64,000 nucleotides of DNA from Megachile rotundata (lineage: Eukaryota > Arthropoda > Insecta > Hymenoptera > Megachilidae): assembly GCF_050947335.1 (NCBI RefSeq), contig NW_027473329.1, positions 2,516,527 to 2,580,526 on the forward strand. The letters run 5' to 3'. Each line of letters begins with the position of its first letter. Within the stretch, counting starts at the first letter, position 1. Below are positions 15,341 to 30,704 of this stretch, piece after piece. The notes below the pieces were generated by a model. The model saw nothing but the letters and a program-made list of their open reading frames with translations. It was not told the origin of the DNA and ran no database searches. A program made the position numbers and the translations under genes.

Positions 15341-16158
15341 CAATCACGCAATCACGCAATCACGCAATCACACAATCAGACAATCACACAATCACACAAT
15401 CACACAATCACACAACCACACAACCACACAACCACACAATCACACAATCTCACAATCACACAATCACAATCGCACAATCACACAATCACACAATCACACA
15501 ATCACACAATCACAATCACACAATCACAATCACACAATCACAATCACACAATCACAATCACACAATCACAATCACACAATCACTATCACACAATCACTAT
15601 CACACAATCACAATCACACAATCACAATCACAAAATCACAATCACAAAATCACAATCACACAATCACAATCACACAATCACAATCACACAATCACAATCG
15701 CACAATCACAATCGCACAATCACAATCACACAATCACAATCGCACAATCACAATCGCACAATCACAATCACACAATCACAATCACACAATCACAATCACA
15801 CAATCACAATCACACAATCACAATCACACAATCACAATCACACAATCACACAACCTCACAATCACACAATCACACAATCACATAATCACACAATCACACA
15901 ATCACACAATCACAATCGCACAATCACAATTACACAATCACACAATCACACAATCACACAATCACACAATCACACAATCACACAATCACACAATCACACA
16001 ATCACACAATCACACAATCACACAATCACACAATCACACAATCACACAATCACACAATCACTCAATCACACAATCACACAATCACAATCACACAATCACA
16101 ATTACACAATCACACAATCACACAATCACACGATCACACAATCACACAATCACACAAT
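15341..16158. repeat. D-E-F block leading to third long K
   Basis: ACGCAATC triplet, AGAC (15378), three CACAACC instead of two, ATCTCAC near 15447; E with doubled ACTATC (15582, 15596) and doubled ACAAAATC (near 15630, 15644); AACCTCAC at 15851, ACATAATC near 15880, AATTACAC near 15927. L units, ACTCAATC near 16060, AATTACAC near 16102 and CACGATC near 16127 lead into K. The CACGTG segment of the two earlier copies is not present. Confidence 0.85.
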
Positions 16159-17525
16159 CATCAATCACACAATCACGGTCACACAATCACACATTCACAC
16201 AATCATACAATCACACAATCACTCAATCACAAAATCACACAATCACACAATCACACAATCACACAGTCACACAATCACACAATCACAATCACGCAATCAC
16301 ACAATCACGATCACACAATCACGATCACACAATCACGATCACACAATCACGGTCACACAATCACAATTACACAATCACACAATCACACAATCACGCAATC
16401 ATACAATCACACAAACACACAGTCACTCAATCACACTATCACACAACCACAAAATCACACAATCACACAATCACACAATCACACAATCACACAATCACAC
16501 AATCACACACTCACACAATCACACAGTCACAATCACACAATCACAATCACACAATCACAATCACACAATCACACAATCACAATCACACAATCACAATCAC
16601 ACAATCACAATCACACAATCACAATCACACAATCACAATCACACAATCACAATCACACAATCACAATCACACAATCACAATCACACAATCACAATCACAC
16701 AATCACAATCACACAATCACAATCACACAATCACAATCACACAATCACAATCACACAATCACAATCACACAATCACAATCACACAATCACAATCACACAA
16801 TCACAATCACACAATCACAATCACACAATCACAATCACACAATCACAATCACACAATCACACAATCACACAATCACAATCACACAATCACACAATCACAC
16901 AATCACACAATCACACAATCACACAATCACACAATCACACAATCACACAATCACACAATCACACAATCACACAATCACACAATGGCACAATCGCACAATC
17001 GCACAATCGCACAATCACACAATCACACAATCCCACAATCACACAATCCCACAATCACACAATCACACAATCACACAATCACGCAATCACGCAATCACGC
17101 AATCACACAGTCACACAATCACACAGTCACACAATCACACAATCACACAATCACACAATCACACAATCACACAATCACACAATCACACAATCACACAATC
17201 ACACAATCACACAATCACACAATCACACAATCACACAATCACACAATCACACAATCACACAATCACACAATCACACAATCACACAATCACACAATCACAC
17301 AATCACACAATCACACAATCACAATCACGCAATCACACAATCACGATCACACAATCACGATCACACAATCACGATCACACAATCACGGTCACACAACCAC
17401 ACAATCACACAATCACACAATCACACAATCACACAATCACGCAATCACACAATCACGCAATCACACAACCACACAATCGCACAATCACACAATCACACAA
17501 TCACACAATCACACAATCACACAAT
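16159..17525. repeat. Long K cassette, copy 3
   Basis: ATCATCAATC at 16159 and AAACACACAG at 16413 match 10611 and 10865 at offset 5548. ACTATCAC at 16435 replaces the ACTATCTC of the earlier copies. The 14-mer run is the longest of the three (16533-16870). The C tract starts with ATGGCAC at 16982, a one-base variant, then GCACAATC, two ATCCCAC, an ACGC triplet, ACAGTC units, a roughly 200-bp L run and CACGATC/ACGGTC units. Confidence 0.87.
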
Positions 17526-18417
17526 CATCAATCACACAATCACGGTCACACAATCACACATTCACACAATCACACAATCACACAATCACTCAATCACAAA
17601 ATCACACAATCACACAATCACACAGTCACACAATCACACAATCACACAATCACGCAATCACACAATCACGCAATCACACAATCACGCAGTCACACAATCA
17701 CGCAATCACACAACCACACAATCACACAATCACACAATCACACAATCACACAATCACACAATCACACAATCACACAATCACGCAATCACGCAATCACGCA
17801 ATCACACAACCACGCAATCACACAACCACACAATCACACAATCACACAATCACACAATCCCACAATCACACAATCACACAGTCACACAATCACACAGTCA
17901 CACAATCACACAGTCACACAATCACACAGTCACACAATCACACAATCACACAACCACACAATCACACAATCACACAATCACACAATCACACAATCACACA
18001 ATCACACAATCACACAATCACACAATCACACAATCACACAATCACACAATCACACAATCACACAATCACACAATCACACAATCACAATCACACAATCACA
18101 ATCACACAATCACAATCACACAATCACAATCACACAATCACAATCACACAATCACAATCACACAATCGCAATCACACAATCGCAATCACACAATCGCAAT
18201 CACACAATCGCAATCACACAATCCCAATCACACAATCACAATCACACAATCACAATCACACAATCACAATCACACAATCACAATCACACAATCACACAAT
18301 CACAATCACACAATCACACAATCACACAATCACACAATCACACAATCACACAATCACACAATCACACAATCACACAATCACACAATCACACAATCACACA
18401 ATCACACAATCACACAA
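17526..18417. repeat. Short K + M + N cassette, copy 3
   Basis: ATCATCAATC at 17526, ACGCAGTC near 17684, an ACGC triplet followed by CACAACC-ACGC, ATCCCAC near 17858, four CACAGTC (17878-17935), CACAACC, L run, 14-mers. Four N units are followed by one ATCCCAATCAC variant near 18220, then 14-mers and L units. Confidence 0.87.
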
Positions 18418-20178
18418 TCGCACAATCGCACAATCGCACAATCGCACAATCACGCAATCACACAATCCCACAATCACACAATCCCACAATCACACAATCA
18501 CACAATCACACAATCACGCAATCACGCAATCACGCAATCACACAATCACACAATCAGACAATCACACAATCACACAATCACACAATCACACAACCACACA
18601 ACCACACAATCACACAATCACACAATCTCACAATCACACAATCACAATCGCACAATCACACAATCACACAATCACACAATCACACAATCACAATCACACA
18701 ATCACAATCACACAATCACAATCACACAATCACAATCACACAATCACAATCACACAATCACTATCACACAATCACAATCACACAATCACAATCACACAAT
18801 CACAATCACAAAATCACAATCACACAATCACAATCACACAATCACAATCACACAATCACAATCACACAATCACAATCGCACAATCACAATCGCACAATCA
18901 CAATCACACAATCACAATCGCACAATCACAATCGCACAATCACAATTACACAATCACAATCACACAATCACAATCACACAATCACAATCACACAATCACA
19001 ATCACACAATCACAATCACACAATCACACAACCTCACAATCACACAATCACACAATCACATAATCACACAATCACACAATCACACAATCACAATCGCACA
19101 ATCACAATTACACAATCACACAATCACACAATCACACAATCACACAATCACACAATCACACAATCACACAATCACACAATCACACAATCACACAATCACA
19201 CAATCACACAATCACACAATCACACAATCACACAATCACACAATCACACAATCACACAATCACACAATCACACAATCACACAATCACAATCACACAATCA
19301 CAATCACACGATCACAATCACACAATCACAATCACACAATCACAATCACACAATCACAATCACACAATCACAATCACACAATCACAATCACACAATCACA
19401 CAATCACACAATCACACAATCTCACAATCACACAATCACAATCGCACAATCACACAATCACACAATCACACAATCACACAATCACACAATCACACAATCA
19501 CACAATCACACAATCACACAATCACACAATCACACAATCACACAATCACTCAATCACACAATCACACAATCACACAATCACACAATCACACAATCACGCA
19601 ATCACGCAATCACGCAGTCACACAATCACGCAATCACACAATCACACAATCACACAATCACGCAATCACACAATCACACAATCACACAATCACACAATCA
19701 CACAATCACACAATCACACAATCACACAATCACAATCACACAATCACAATCACACAATCACAATCACACAATCACAATCACACAATCACAATCACACAAT
19801 CACAATCACACAATCACAATCACACAATCACAATCACACAATCACAATCACACAATCACAATCACACAATCACAATCACACAATCACAATCACACAATCA
19901 CAATCACACAATCACAATCACACAATCACAATCACACAATCACAATCACAAAATCACAATCACACAATCACAATCACACAATCACAATCACACAATCACA
20001 ATCACACAATCACAATCGCACAATCACAATCGCACAATCACAATCACACAATCACAATCACACAATCACAATCACACAATCACAATCACACAATCACAAT
20101 CACACAATCACAATCACACAATCACACAATCACACAATCACACAATCACACAATCACACAATCACACAATCACACAAT
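18418..20178. repeat. C-D-E-F-G-H block with long 14-mer run
   Basis: C tetrad from 18419, AGAC at 18556, ATCTCAC near 18626; E with ACTATC near 18760, ACAAAATC near 18808 and ATCGCAC units, plus an extra AATTACAC near 18944; AACCTCAC at 19029, AATTACAC near 19106; G with one CACGATC (19307); H with ATCTCAC (19420), ACTCAATC (19549) and ACGCAGTC (near 19613). A 14-mer run (19727-19948) ends in ACAAAATC and two ATCGCAC. Confidence 0.86.
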
Positions 20179-20730
20179 CGCACAATCGCACAATCGCACA
20201 ATCGCACAATCACACAATCACACAATCCCACAATCACACAATCACACAATCACACAATCACGCAATCACGCAATCACGCAATCACCCAATCACACAACCA
20301 GACAATCACACAATCACACAATCACACAATCACACAACCACACAACCACACAATCACACAATCACACAATCTCACAATCACACAATCACAATCACACAAT
20401 CACAATCACACAATCACAATCACACAATCACAATCACAAAATCACAATCACACAATCACAATCACACAATCACAATCACACAATCACAATCACACAATCA
20501 CAATCGCACAATCACAATCGCACAATCACAATCGCACAATCACAATCACACAATCACAATCACACAATCACAATCACACAATCACAATCACACAATCACA
20601 ATCACACAATCACACAATCACACAATCACACAATCACACAATCACACAATCACACAATCACACAATCACACAACCACACAATCGCACAATCACACAATCA
20701 CACAATCACACAATCACACAATCACACAAT
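20179..20730. repeat. C-D-E block, variant
   Basis: C tetrad from 20179 with a single ATCCCAC (20226) instead of two. The D triplet is followed by ACCCAATC (20283) and CCAGACAATC (near 20298), two variants found only here. CACAACC pair, ATCTCAC near 20370, then 14-mers with ACAAAATC (20437) and three ATCGCAC. No F: L units, CACAACC and ATCGCAC lead into K. Confidence 0.84.
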
Positions 20731-21689
20731 CATCAATCACACAATCACGGTCACACAATCACACATTCACACAATCACACAATCACACAATCACTCAATC
20801 ACAAAATCACACAATCACACAATCACACAGTCACACAATCACACAATCACACAATCACGCAATCACACAATCACGCAATCACACAATCACGCAGTCACAC
20901 AATCACGCAATCACGCAACCACACAATCACACAATCACACAATCACACAATCACACAATCACACAATCACACAATCACACAATCACACAATCACGCAATC
21001 ACGCAATCACGCAATCACACAATCACGCAATCACACAACCACACAATCACACAATCACACAATCACACAATCCCACAATCACACAATCACACAGTCACAC
21101 AGTCACACAATCACACAGTCACACAGTCACACAATCACACAATCACACAACCACACAATCACACAACCACACAATCACACAATCACACAATCACACAATC
21201 ACACAATCACACAATCACACAATCACACAATCACACAATCACACAATCACACAATCACACAATCACACAATCACACAATCACACAATCACACAATCACAC
21301 AATCACACAATCACACAATCACACAATCACAATCACACAATCACACAATCACAATCACACAATCACAATCACACAATCACAATCACACAATCACAATCAC
21401 ACAATCACAATCACACAATCACAATCACACAATCGCAATCACACAATCGCAATCACACAATCGCAATCACACAATCGCAATCACACAATCGCAATCACAC
21501 AATCACAATCACACAATCACAATCACACAATCACAATCACACAATCACAATCACACAATCACAATCACACAATCACACAATCACAATCACACAATCACAT
21601 AATCACACAATCACACAATCACACAATCACACAATCACACAATCACACAATCACACAATCACACAATCACACAATCACACAATCACACA
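20731..21689. repeat. Short K + M + N cassette, copy 4
   Basis: ATCATCAATC at 20731; ACGCAGTC near 20890; ACGCAACC near 20907; ACGC triplet, ATCCCAC near 21071, CACAGTC at spacings shortened by one unit (two adjacent pairs), CACAACC twice, a long L run, then 14-mers, five N units (21433-21495), 14-mers, ACATAATC near 21597 and L units. Confidence 0.86.
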
Positions 21690-23421
21690 ATCGCACAATC
21701 GCACAATCGCACAATCGCACAATCACGCAATCACACAATCCCACAATCACACAATCCCACAATCACACAATCACACAATCACACAATCACGCAATCACGC
21801 AATCACGCAATCACACAATCACACAATCAGACAATCACACAATCACACAATCACACAATCACACAATCACACAACCACACAACCACACAATCACACAATC
21901 ACACAATCTCACAATCACACAATCACAATCGCACAATCACACAATCACACAATCACACAATCACACAATCACAATCACACAATCACAATCACACAATCAC
22001 AATCACACAATCACAATCACACAATCACAATCACACAATCACTATCACACAATCACAATCACACAATCACAATCACACAATCACAATCACAAAATCACAA
22101 TCACACAATCACAATCACACAATCACAATCACACAATCACAATCACACAATCACAATCGCACAATCACAATCGCACAATCACAATCACACAATCACAATC
22201 GCACAATCACAATCGCACAATCACAATCACACAATCACAATCACACAATCACAATCACACAATCACAATCACACAATCACACAACCTCACAATCACACAA
22301 TCACACAATCACATAATCACACAATCACACAATCACACAATCACAATCGCACAATCACAATTACACAATCACACAATCACACAATCACACAATCACACAA
22401 TCACACAATCACACAATCACACAATCACACAATCACACAATCACACAATCACACAATCACACAATCACACAATCACACAATCACACAATCACACAATCAC
22501 ACAATCACACAATCACACAATCACACAATCACACAATCACACAATCACACAATCACACAATCACACAATCACACAATCACGCAATCACACAATCACACAA
22601 TCACAATCACACAATCACAATCACACGATCACAAGCACACAATCACAATCACACAATCACAATCACACAATCACAATCACACAATCACAATCACACAATC
22701 ACACAATCACACAATCACACAATCTCACAATCACACAATCACAATCGCACAATCACACAATCACACAATCACACAATCACACAATCACACAATCACACAA
22801 TCACACAATCACACAATCACACAATCACACAATCACACAATCACACAATCACACAATCACACAATCACACAATCACACAATCACTCAATCACACAATCAC
22901 ACAATCACACAATCACACAATCACACAATCACGCAATCACGCAATCACGCAGTCACACAATCACGCAATCACACAATCACACAATCACACAATCACGCAA
23001 TCACACAATCACACAATCACACAATCACACAATCACACAATCACACAATCACACAATCACACCATCACAATCACACAATCACAATCACACAATCACAATC
23101 ACACAATCACAATCACACAATCACAATCACACAATCACAATCACACAATCACAATCACACAATCACAATCACACAATCACAATCACACAATGACAATCAC
23201 ACAATCACAATCGCACAATCACAATCGCACAATCACAATCACACAATCACAATCACACAATCACAATCACACAATCCCAATCACACAATCACAATCACAC
23301 AATCACAATCACACAATCACACAATCACACAATCACACAATCACACAATCACACAATCACACAACCACACAATCGCACAATCACACAATCACACAATCAC
23401 ACAATCACACAATCACACAAT
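21690..23421. repeat. C-D-E-F-G-H-I block
   Basis: C tetrad from 21691, AGAC at 21829, ATCTCAC near 21906; E with ACTATC near 22041 and ACAAAATC near 22090; AACCTCAC at 22282; AATTACAC near 22359; a roughly 200-bp L run; G with CACGATC (22626) and one CAAGCAC variant; H with ATCTCAC near 22725, ACTCAATC near 22881 and ACGCAGTC near 22949; I starting at ACACCATC (23059). Its 14-mers include one ATGAC (23190), two ATCGCAC and one ATCCCAATC, then L units and CACAACC-ATCGCAC before K. Confidence 0.86.
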
Positions 23422-24390
23422 CATCAATCACACAATCACGGTCACACAATCACACATTCACACAATCACACAATCACACAATCACTCAATCACAAAATCA
23501 CACAATCACACAATCACACAGTCACACAATCACACAATCACACAATCACGCAATCACACAATCACGCAATCACACAATCACGCAGTCACACAATCACGCA
23601 ATCACGCAACCACACAATCACACAATCACACAATCACACAATCACACAATCACACAATCACACAATCACACAATCACACAATCACACAATCACGCAATCA
23701 CGCAATCACGCAATCACACAATCACGCAATCACACAACCACACAATCACACAATCACACAATCACACAATCCCACAATCACACAATCACACAGTCACACA
23801 ATCACACAATCACACAGTCACACAATCACACAGTCACACAGTCACACAATCACACAATCACACAACCACACAATCACACAATCACACAATCACACAATCA
23901 CACAATCACACAATCACACAATCACACAATCACACAATCACACAATCACACAATCACACAATCACACAATCACACAATCACACAATCACACAATCACACA
24001 ATCACACAATCACACAATCACACAATCACACAATCACAATCACACAATCACACAATCACAATCACACAATCACAATCACACAATCACAATCACACAATCA
24101 CAATCACACAATCACAATCACACAATCACAATCACACAATCGCAATCACACAATCGCAATCACACAATCGCAATCACACAATCGCAATCACACAATCACA
24201 ATCACACAATCACACAATCACAATCACACAATCACAATCACACAATCACAATCACACAATCACAATCACACAATCACACAATCACAATCACACAATCACA
24301 TAATCACACAATCACACAATCACACAATCACACAATCACACAATCACACAATCACACAATCACACAATCACACAATCACACAATCACACA
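23422..24390. repeat. Short K + M + N cassette, copy 5
   Basis: ATCATCAATC at 23422; ACGCAGTC near 23580; ACGCAACC near 23597; ACGC triplet; ATCCCAC near 23769; CACAGTC series; CACAACC; long L run (23870-24030); 14-mers with one extra L; four N units (24140-24190); 14-mers; ACATAATC near 24298; L run. The same K form with ACGCAACC recurs at 48640. Confidence 0.86.
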
Positions 24391-25964
24391 ATCGCACAAT
24401 CGCACAATCGCACAATCGCACAATCACGCAATCACACAATCCCACAATCACACAATCCCACAATCACACAATCACACAATCACACAATCACGCAATCACG
24501 CAATCACGCAATCACACAATCACACAATCAGACAATCACACAATCACACAATCACACAATCACACAATCACACAACCACACAACCACACAATCACACAAT
24601 CACACAATCTCACAATCACACAATCACAATCGCACAATCACACAATCACACAATCACACAATCACACAATCACAATCACACAATCACAATCACACAATCA
24701 CAATCACACAATCACAATCACACAATCACAATCACACAATCACTATCACACAATCACAATCACACAATCACAATCACACAATCACAATCACAAAATCACA
24801 ATCACACAATCACAATCACACAATCACAATCACACAATCACTATCACACAATCACAATCACACAATCACACAATCACACAATCACACAATCTCACAATCA
24901 CACAATCACAATCGCACAATCACACAATCACACAATCACACAATCACACAATCACACAATCACACAATCACACAATCACACAATCACACAATCACACAAT
25001 CACACAATCACACAATCACACAATCACACAATCACTCAATCACACAATCACACAATCACACAATCACACAATCACACAATCACGCAATCACGCAATCACG
25101 CAGTCACACAATCACGCAATCACACAATCACACAATCACACAATCACGCAATCACACAATCACACAATCACACAATCACACAATCACACAATCACACAAT
25201 CACACAATCACACCATCACAATCACACAATCACAATCACACAATCACAATCACACAATCACAATCACACAATCACAATCACACAATCACAATCACACAAT
25301 CACAATCACACAATCACAATCACACAATCACAATCACACAATCACAATCACACAATCACAATCACACAATCACAATCACACAATCACAATCACACAATCA
25401 CAATCACACAATCACAATCACACAATCACAATCACACAATCACAATCACACAATCACAATCACACAATCACAATCACACAATCACAATCACACAATCACA
25501 ATCACACAATCACAATCACACAATCACAATCACACAATCACAATCACACAATCACAATCACACAATCACAATCACACAATCACAATCACACAATCACAAT
25601 CACACAATCACAATCACACAATCACAATCACACAATCACAATCACACAATCACAATCACACAATCACAATCACACAATCACAATCACACAATCACAATCA
25701 CACAATCACAATCACACAATCACAATCACACAATCACAATCACAAAATCACAATCACACAATCACAATCACACAATCACAATCGCACAATCACAATCGCA
25801 CAATCACAATCGCACAATCACAATCGCACAATCACAATCACACAATCACAATCACACAATCACAATCACACAATCACAATCACACAATCACAATCACACA
25901 ATCACAATCACACAATCACACAATCACACAATCACACAATCACACAATCACACAATCACACAAT
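24391..25964. repeat. C-D-E-H-I block lacking F and G
   Basis: C tetrad from 24393, AGAC at 24530, E with ACTATC near 24741 and again near 24839 and ACAAAATC near 24793. F and G are absent: H begins at ATCTCAC near 24888. ACTCAATC near 25033, ACGCAGTC near 25096, I at ACACCATC (25210) with 14-mers up to ACAAAATC (25742), about 37 copies, then four ATCGCAC and further 14-mers and L units. Confidence 0.86.
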
Positions 25965-27435
25965 CGCACAATCGCACAATCGCACAATCGCACAATCACA
26001 CAATCACACAATCCCACAATCACACAATCCCACAATCACACAATCACACAATCACACAATCACGCAATCACGCAATCACGCAATCACACAATCACACAAT
26101 CAGACAATCACACAATCACACAATCACACAATCACACAACCACACAACCACACAATCACACAATCACACAATCTCACAATCACACAATCACAATCGCACA
26201 ATCACACAATCACACAATCACACAATCACACAATCACAATCACACAATCACAATCACACAATCACAATCACACAATCACAATCACACAATCACTATCACA
26301 CAATCACTATCACACAATCACAATCACACAATCACAATCACACAATCACAATCACAAAATCACAATCACACAATCACAATCACACAATCACAATCACACA
26401 ATCACAATCACACAATCACAATCGCACAATCACAATCGCACAATCACAATCACACAATCACAATCACACAATCACAATCACACAATCACAATCACACAAT
26501 CACACAATCACACAATCACACAACCTCACAATCACACAATCACACAATCACATAATCACACAATCACACAATCACACAATCACAATTACACAATCACACA
26601 ATCACACAATCACACAATCACACAATCACACAATCACACAATCACACAATCACACAATCACACAATCACACAATCACACAATCACACAATCACACAATCA
26701 CACAATCACACAATCACACAATCACACAATCACAATCACACAATCACAATCACACGATCACAATCACACAATCACAATCACACAATCACAATCACACAAT
26801 CACAATCACACAATCACAATCACACAATCACACAATCACACAATCACACAATCTCACAATCACACAATCACAATCGCACAATCACACAATCACACAATCA
26901 CACAATCACACAATCACACAATCACACAATCACACAATCACACAATCACGCAATCACACAATCACACAATCACACAATCACACAATCACACAATCACACA
27001 ATCACACAATCACACAATCACACAATCACACAATCACACAATCACACAATCACACAATCACACAATCACAATCACACAATCACAATCACACAATCACAAT
27101 CACACAATCACAATCACACAATCACAATCACACAATCACAATCACACAATCACAATCACACAATCACAATCACACAATCACAATCACACAATCGCAATCA
27201 CACAATCGCAATCACACAATCGCAATCACACAATCGCAATCACACAATCACAATCACACAATCACAATCACACAATCACAATCACACAATCACAATCACA
27301 CAATCACAATCACACAATCACACAATCACAATCACACAATCACATAATCACACAATCACACAATCACACAATCACACAATCACACAATCACACAATCACA
27401 CAATCACACAATCACACAATCACACAATCACACAA
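25965..27435. repeat. C-D-E-F-G-H-N block, first copy of 3.27 kb duplication
   Basis: C tetrad from 25965, AGAC at 26102, E with two ACTATC (26290, 26304) and ACAAAATC near 26354, AACCTCAC at 26521. The F tail lacks ATCGCAC and goes straight to AATTACAC (26583). G with one CACGATC (near 26752), H with ATCTCAC near 26850 and one ACGCAATC near 26947, then 14-mers, four N units (27190-27245), 14-mers, ACATAATC near 27342 and L units. Confidence 0.87.
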
Positions 27436-28785
27436 TCGCACAATCGCACAATCGCACAATCGCACAATCACGCAATCACACAATCCCACAATCACACAAT
27501 CCCACAATCACACAATCACACAATCACACAATCACGCAATCACGCAATCACGCAATCACACAATCACACAATCAGACAATCACACAATCACACAATCACA
27601 CAATCACACAATCACACAACCACACAACCACACAATCACACAATCACACAATCTCACAATCACACAATCACAATCGCACAATCACACAATCACACAATCA
27701 CACAATCACACAATCACAATCACACAATCACAATCACACAATCACAATCACACAATCACAATCACACAATCACAATCACACAATCACTATCACACAATCA
27801 CAATCACACAATCACAATCACACAATCACAATCACAAAATCACAATCACACGATCACAATCACACAATCACAATCACACAATCACAATCACACAATCACA
27901 ATCCCACAATCACAATCGCACAATCACAATCGCACAATCACAATCGCACAATCACAATCGCACAATCACAATCACACAATCACAATCACACAATCACAAT
28001 CACACAATCACAATCACACAATCACACAACCTCACAATCACACAATCACACAATCACATAATCACACAATCACACAATCACACAATCACAATCGCACAAT
28101 CACAATTACACAATCACACAATCACACAATCACACAATCACACAATCACACAATCACACAATCACACAATCACACAATCACACAATCACACAATCACACA
28201 ATCACACAATCACACAATCACACAATCACACAATCACACAATCACACAATCACACAATCACACAATCACACAATCACACAATCACACAATCACGCAATCA
28301 CGCAATCACACAATCACGCAATCACGCAATCACGCAATCACACAATCACACAATCAGACAATCACACAATCACACAATCACACAATCACACAACCACACA
28401 ACCACACAATCACACAATCACACAATCTCACAATCACACAATCACAATCGCACAATCACACAATCACACAATCACACAATCACACAATCACAATCACACA
28501 ATCACAATCACACAATCACAATCACACAATCACAATCACACAATCACTATCACACAATCACTATCACACAATCACAATCACACAATCACAATCACACAAT
28601 CACAATCACAAAATCACAATCACACAATCACAATCACACAATCACAATCACACAATCACAATCACACAATCACAATCGCACAATCGCAATCGCACAATCA
28701 CAATCACACAATCACAATCACACAATCACAATCACACAATCACAATCACACAATCACACAATCACACAATCACACAACCTCACAA
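27436..28785. repeat. C-D-E-F followed by a second, partial D-E-F
   Basis: C tetrad from 27437, AGAC at 27574, E with ACTATC near 27786, ACAAAATC near 27834, CACGATC at 27849 and ATCCCAC at 27901 (both rare in E), AACCTCAC at 28027, AATTACAC near 28104, L run. It jumps at about 28290 into ACGC units and a second D (AGAC at 28356), E with two ACTATC, and AACCTCAC at 28775. This F breaks off after about ten bases, at 28785, into a 14-mer run. Confidence 0.86.
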
Positions 28786-30704
28786 TCACAATCACACAAT
28801 CACAATCACACAATCACAATCACACAATCACAATCACACAATCACAATCACACAATCACAATCACACAATCACAATCACACAATCACAATCACACAATCA
28901 CAATCACACAATCACAATCACACAATCACAATCACACAATCACAATCACACAATCACAATCACACAATCACAATCACACAATCACAATCACACAATCACA
29001 ATCACACAATCACAATCACAAAATCACAATCACACAATCACAATCACACAATCACAATCGCACAATCACAATCGCACAATCACAATCGCACAATCACAAT
29101 CGCACAATCACAATCACACAATCACAATCACACAATCACAATCACACAATCACAATCACACAATCACAATCACACAATCACAATCACACAATCACACAAT
29201 CACACAATCACACAATCACACAATCACACAATCACACAATCGCACAATCGCACAATCGCACAATCGCACAATCACACAATCACACAATCCCACAATCACA
29301 CAATCCCACAATCACACAATCACACAATCACACAATCACGCAATCACGCAATCACGCAATCACACAATCACACAATCAGACAATCACACAATCACACAAT
29401 CACACAATCACACAACCACACAACCACACAATCACACAATCACACAATCTCACAATCACACAATCACAATCGCACAATCACACAATCACACAATCACACA
29501 ATCACACAATCACAATCACACAATCACAATCACACAATCACAATCACACAATCACAATCACACAATCACTATCACACAATCACTATCACACAATCACAAT
29601 CACACAATCACAATCACACAATCACAATCACAAAATCACAATCACACAATCACAATCACACAATCACAATCACACAATCACAATCACACAATCACAATCG
29701 CACAATCACAATCGCACAATCACAATCACACAATCACAATCACACAATCACAATCACACAATCACAATCACACAATCACACAATCACACAATCACACAAC
29801 CTCACAATCACACAATCACACAATCACATAATCACACAATCACACAATCACACAATCACAATTACACAATCACACAATCACACAATCACACAATCACACA
29901 ATCACACAATCACACAATCACACAATCACACAATCACACAATCACACAATCACACAATCACACAATCACACAATCACACAATCACACAATCACAATCACA
30001 CAATCACAATCACACGATCACAATCACACAATCACAATCACACAATCACAATCACACAATCACAATCACACAATCACAATCACACAATCACACAATCACA
30101 CAATCACACAATCACACAATCTCACAATCACACAATCACAATCGCACAATCACACAATCACACAATCACACAATCACACAATCACACAATCACACAATCA
30201 CACAATCACACAATCACGCAATCACACAATCACACAATCACACAATCACACAATCACACAATCACACAATCACACAATCACACAATCACACAATCACACA
30301 ATCACACAATCACACAATCACACAATCACACAATCACAATCACACAATCACAATCACACAATCACAATCACACAATCACAATCACACAATCACAATCACA
30401 CAATCACAATCACACAATCACAATCACACAATCACAATCACACAATCACAATCACACAATCGCAATCACACAATCGCAATCACACAATCGCAATCACACA
30501 ATCGCAATCACACAATCACAATCACACAATCACAATCACACAATCACAATCACACAATCACAATCACACAATCACAATCACACAATCACACAATCACAAT
30601 CACACAATCACATAATCACACAATCACACAATCACACAATCACACAATCACACAATCACACAATCACACAATCACACAATCACACAATCACACAATCACA
30701 CAAT
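28786..30704. repeat. 14-mer run + C-D-E-F-G-H-N, second copy of 3.27 kb duplication
   Basis: 14-mers from 28786 to ACAAAATC at 29018, four ATCGCAC, C tetrad from 29241, AGAC at 29378, two ACTATC, ACAAAATC near 29630, AACCTCAC at 29797, AATTACAC without ATCGCAC, G, H with one ACGCAATC near 30217, four N units near 30465-30515 and ACATAATC near 30610. Every landmark equals that of 25509-27430 plus about 3276. Confidence 0.88.

Noticed and set aside
10332..21602. 3,756-codon open frame and the other long + strand frames (1727-3901, 2841-3320, 3898-9621, 16982-19063, 23190-26555, 44376-49937)
   Set aside because: They are stop-free only because T is followed by C in the repeat. All three frames give the same peptide, starts are chance ATG variants or GTG, ends are chance TAA variants, and unit-number changes between copies would shift the frame. 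No promoter, splice signal or non-repeat domain is visible.
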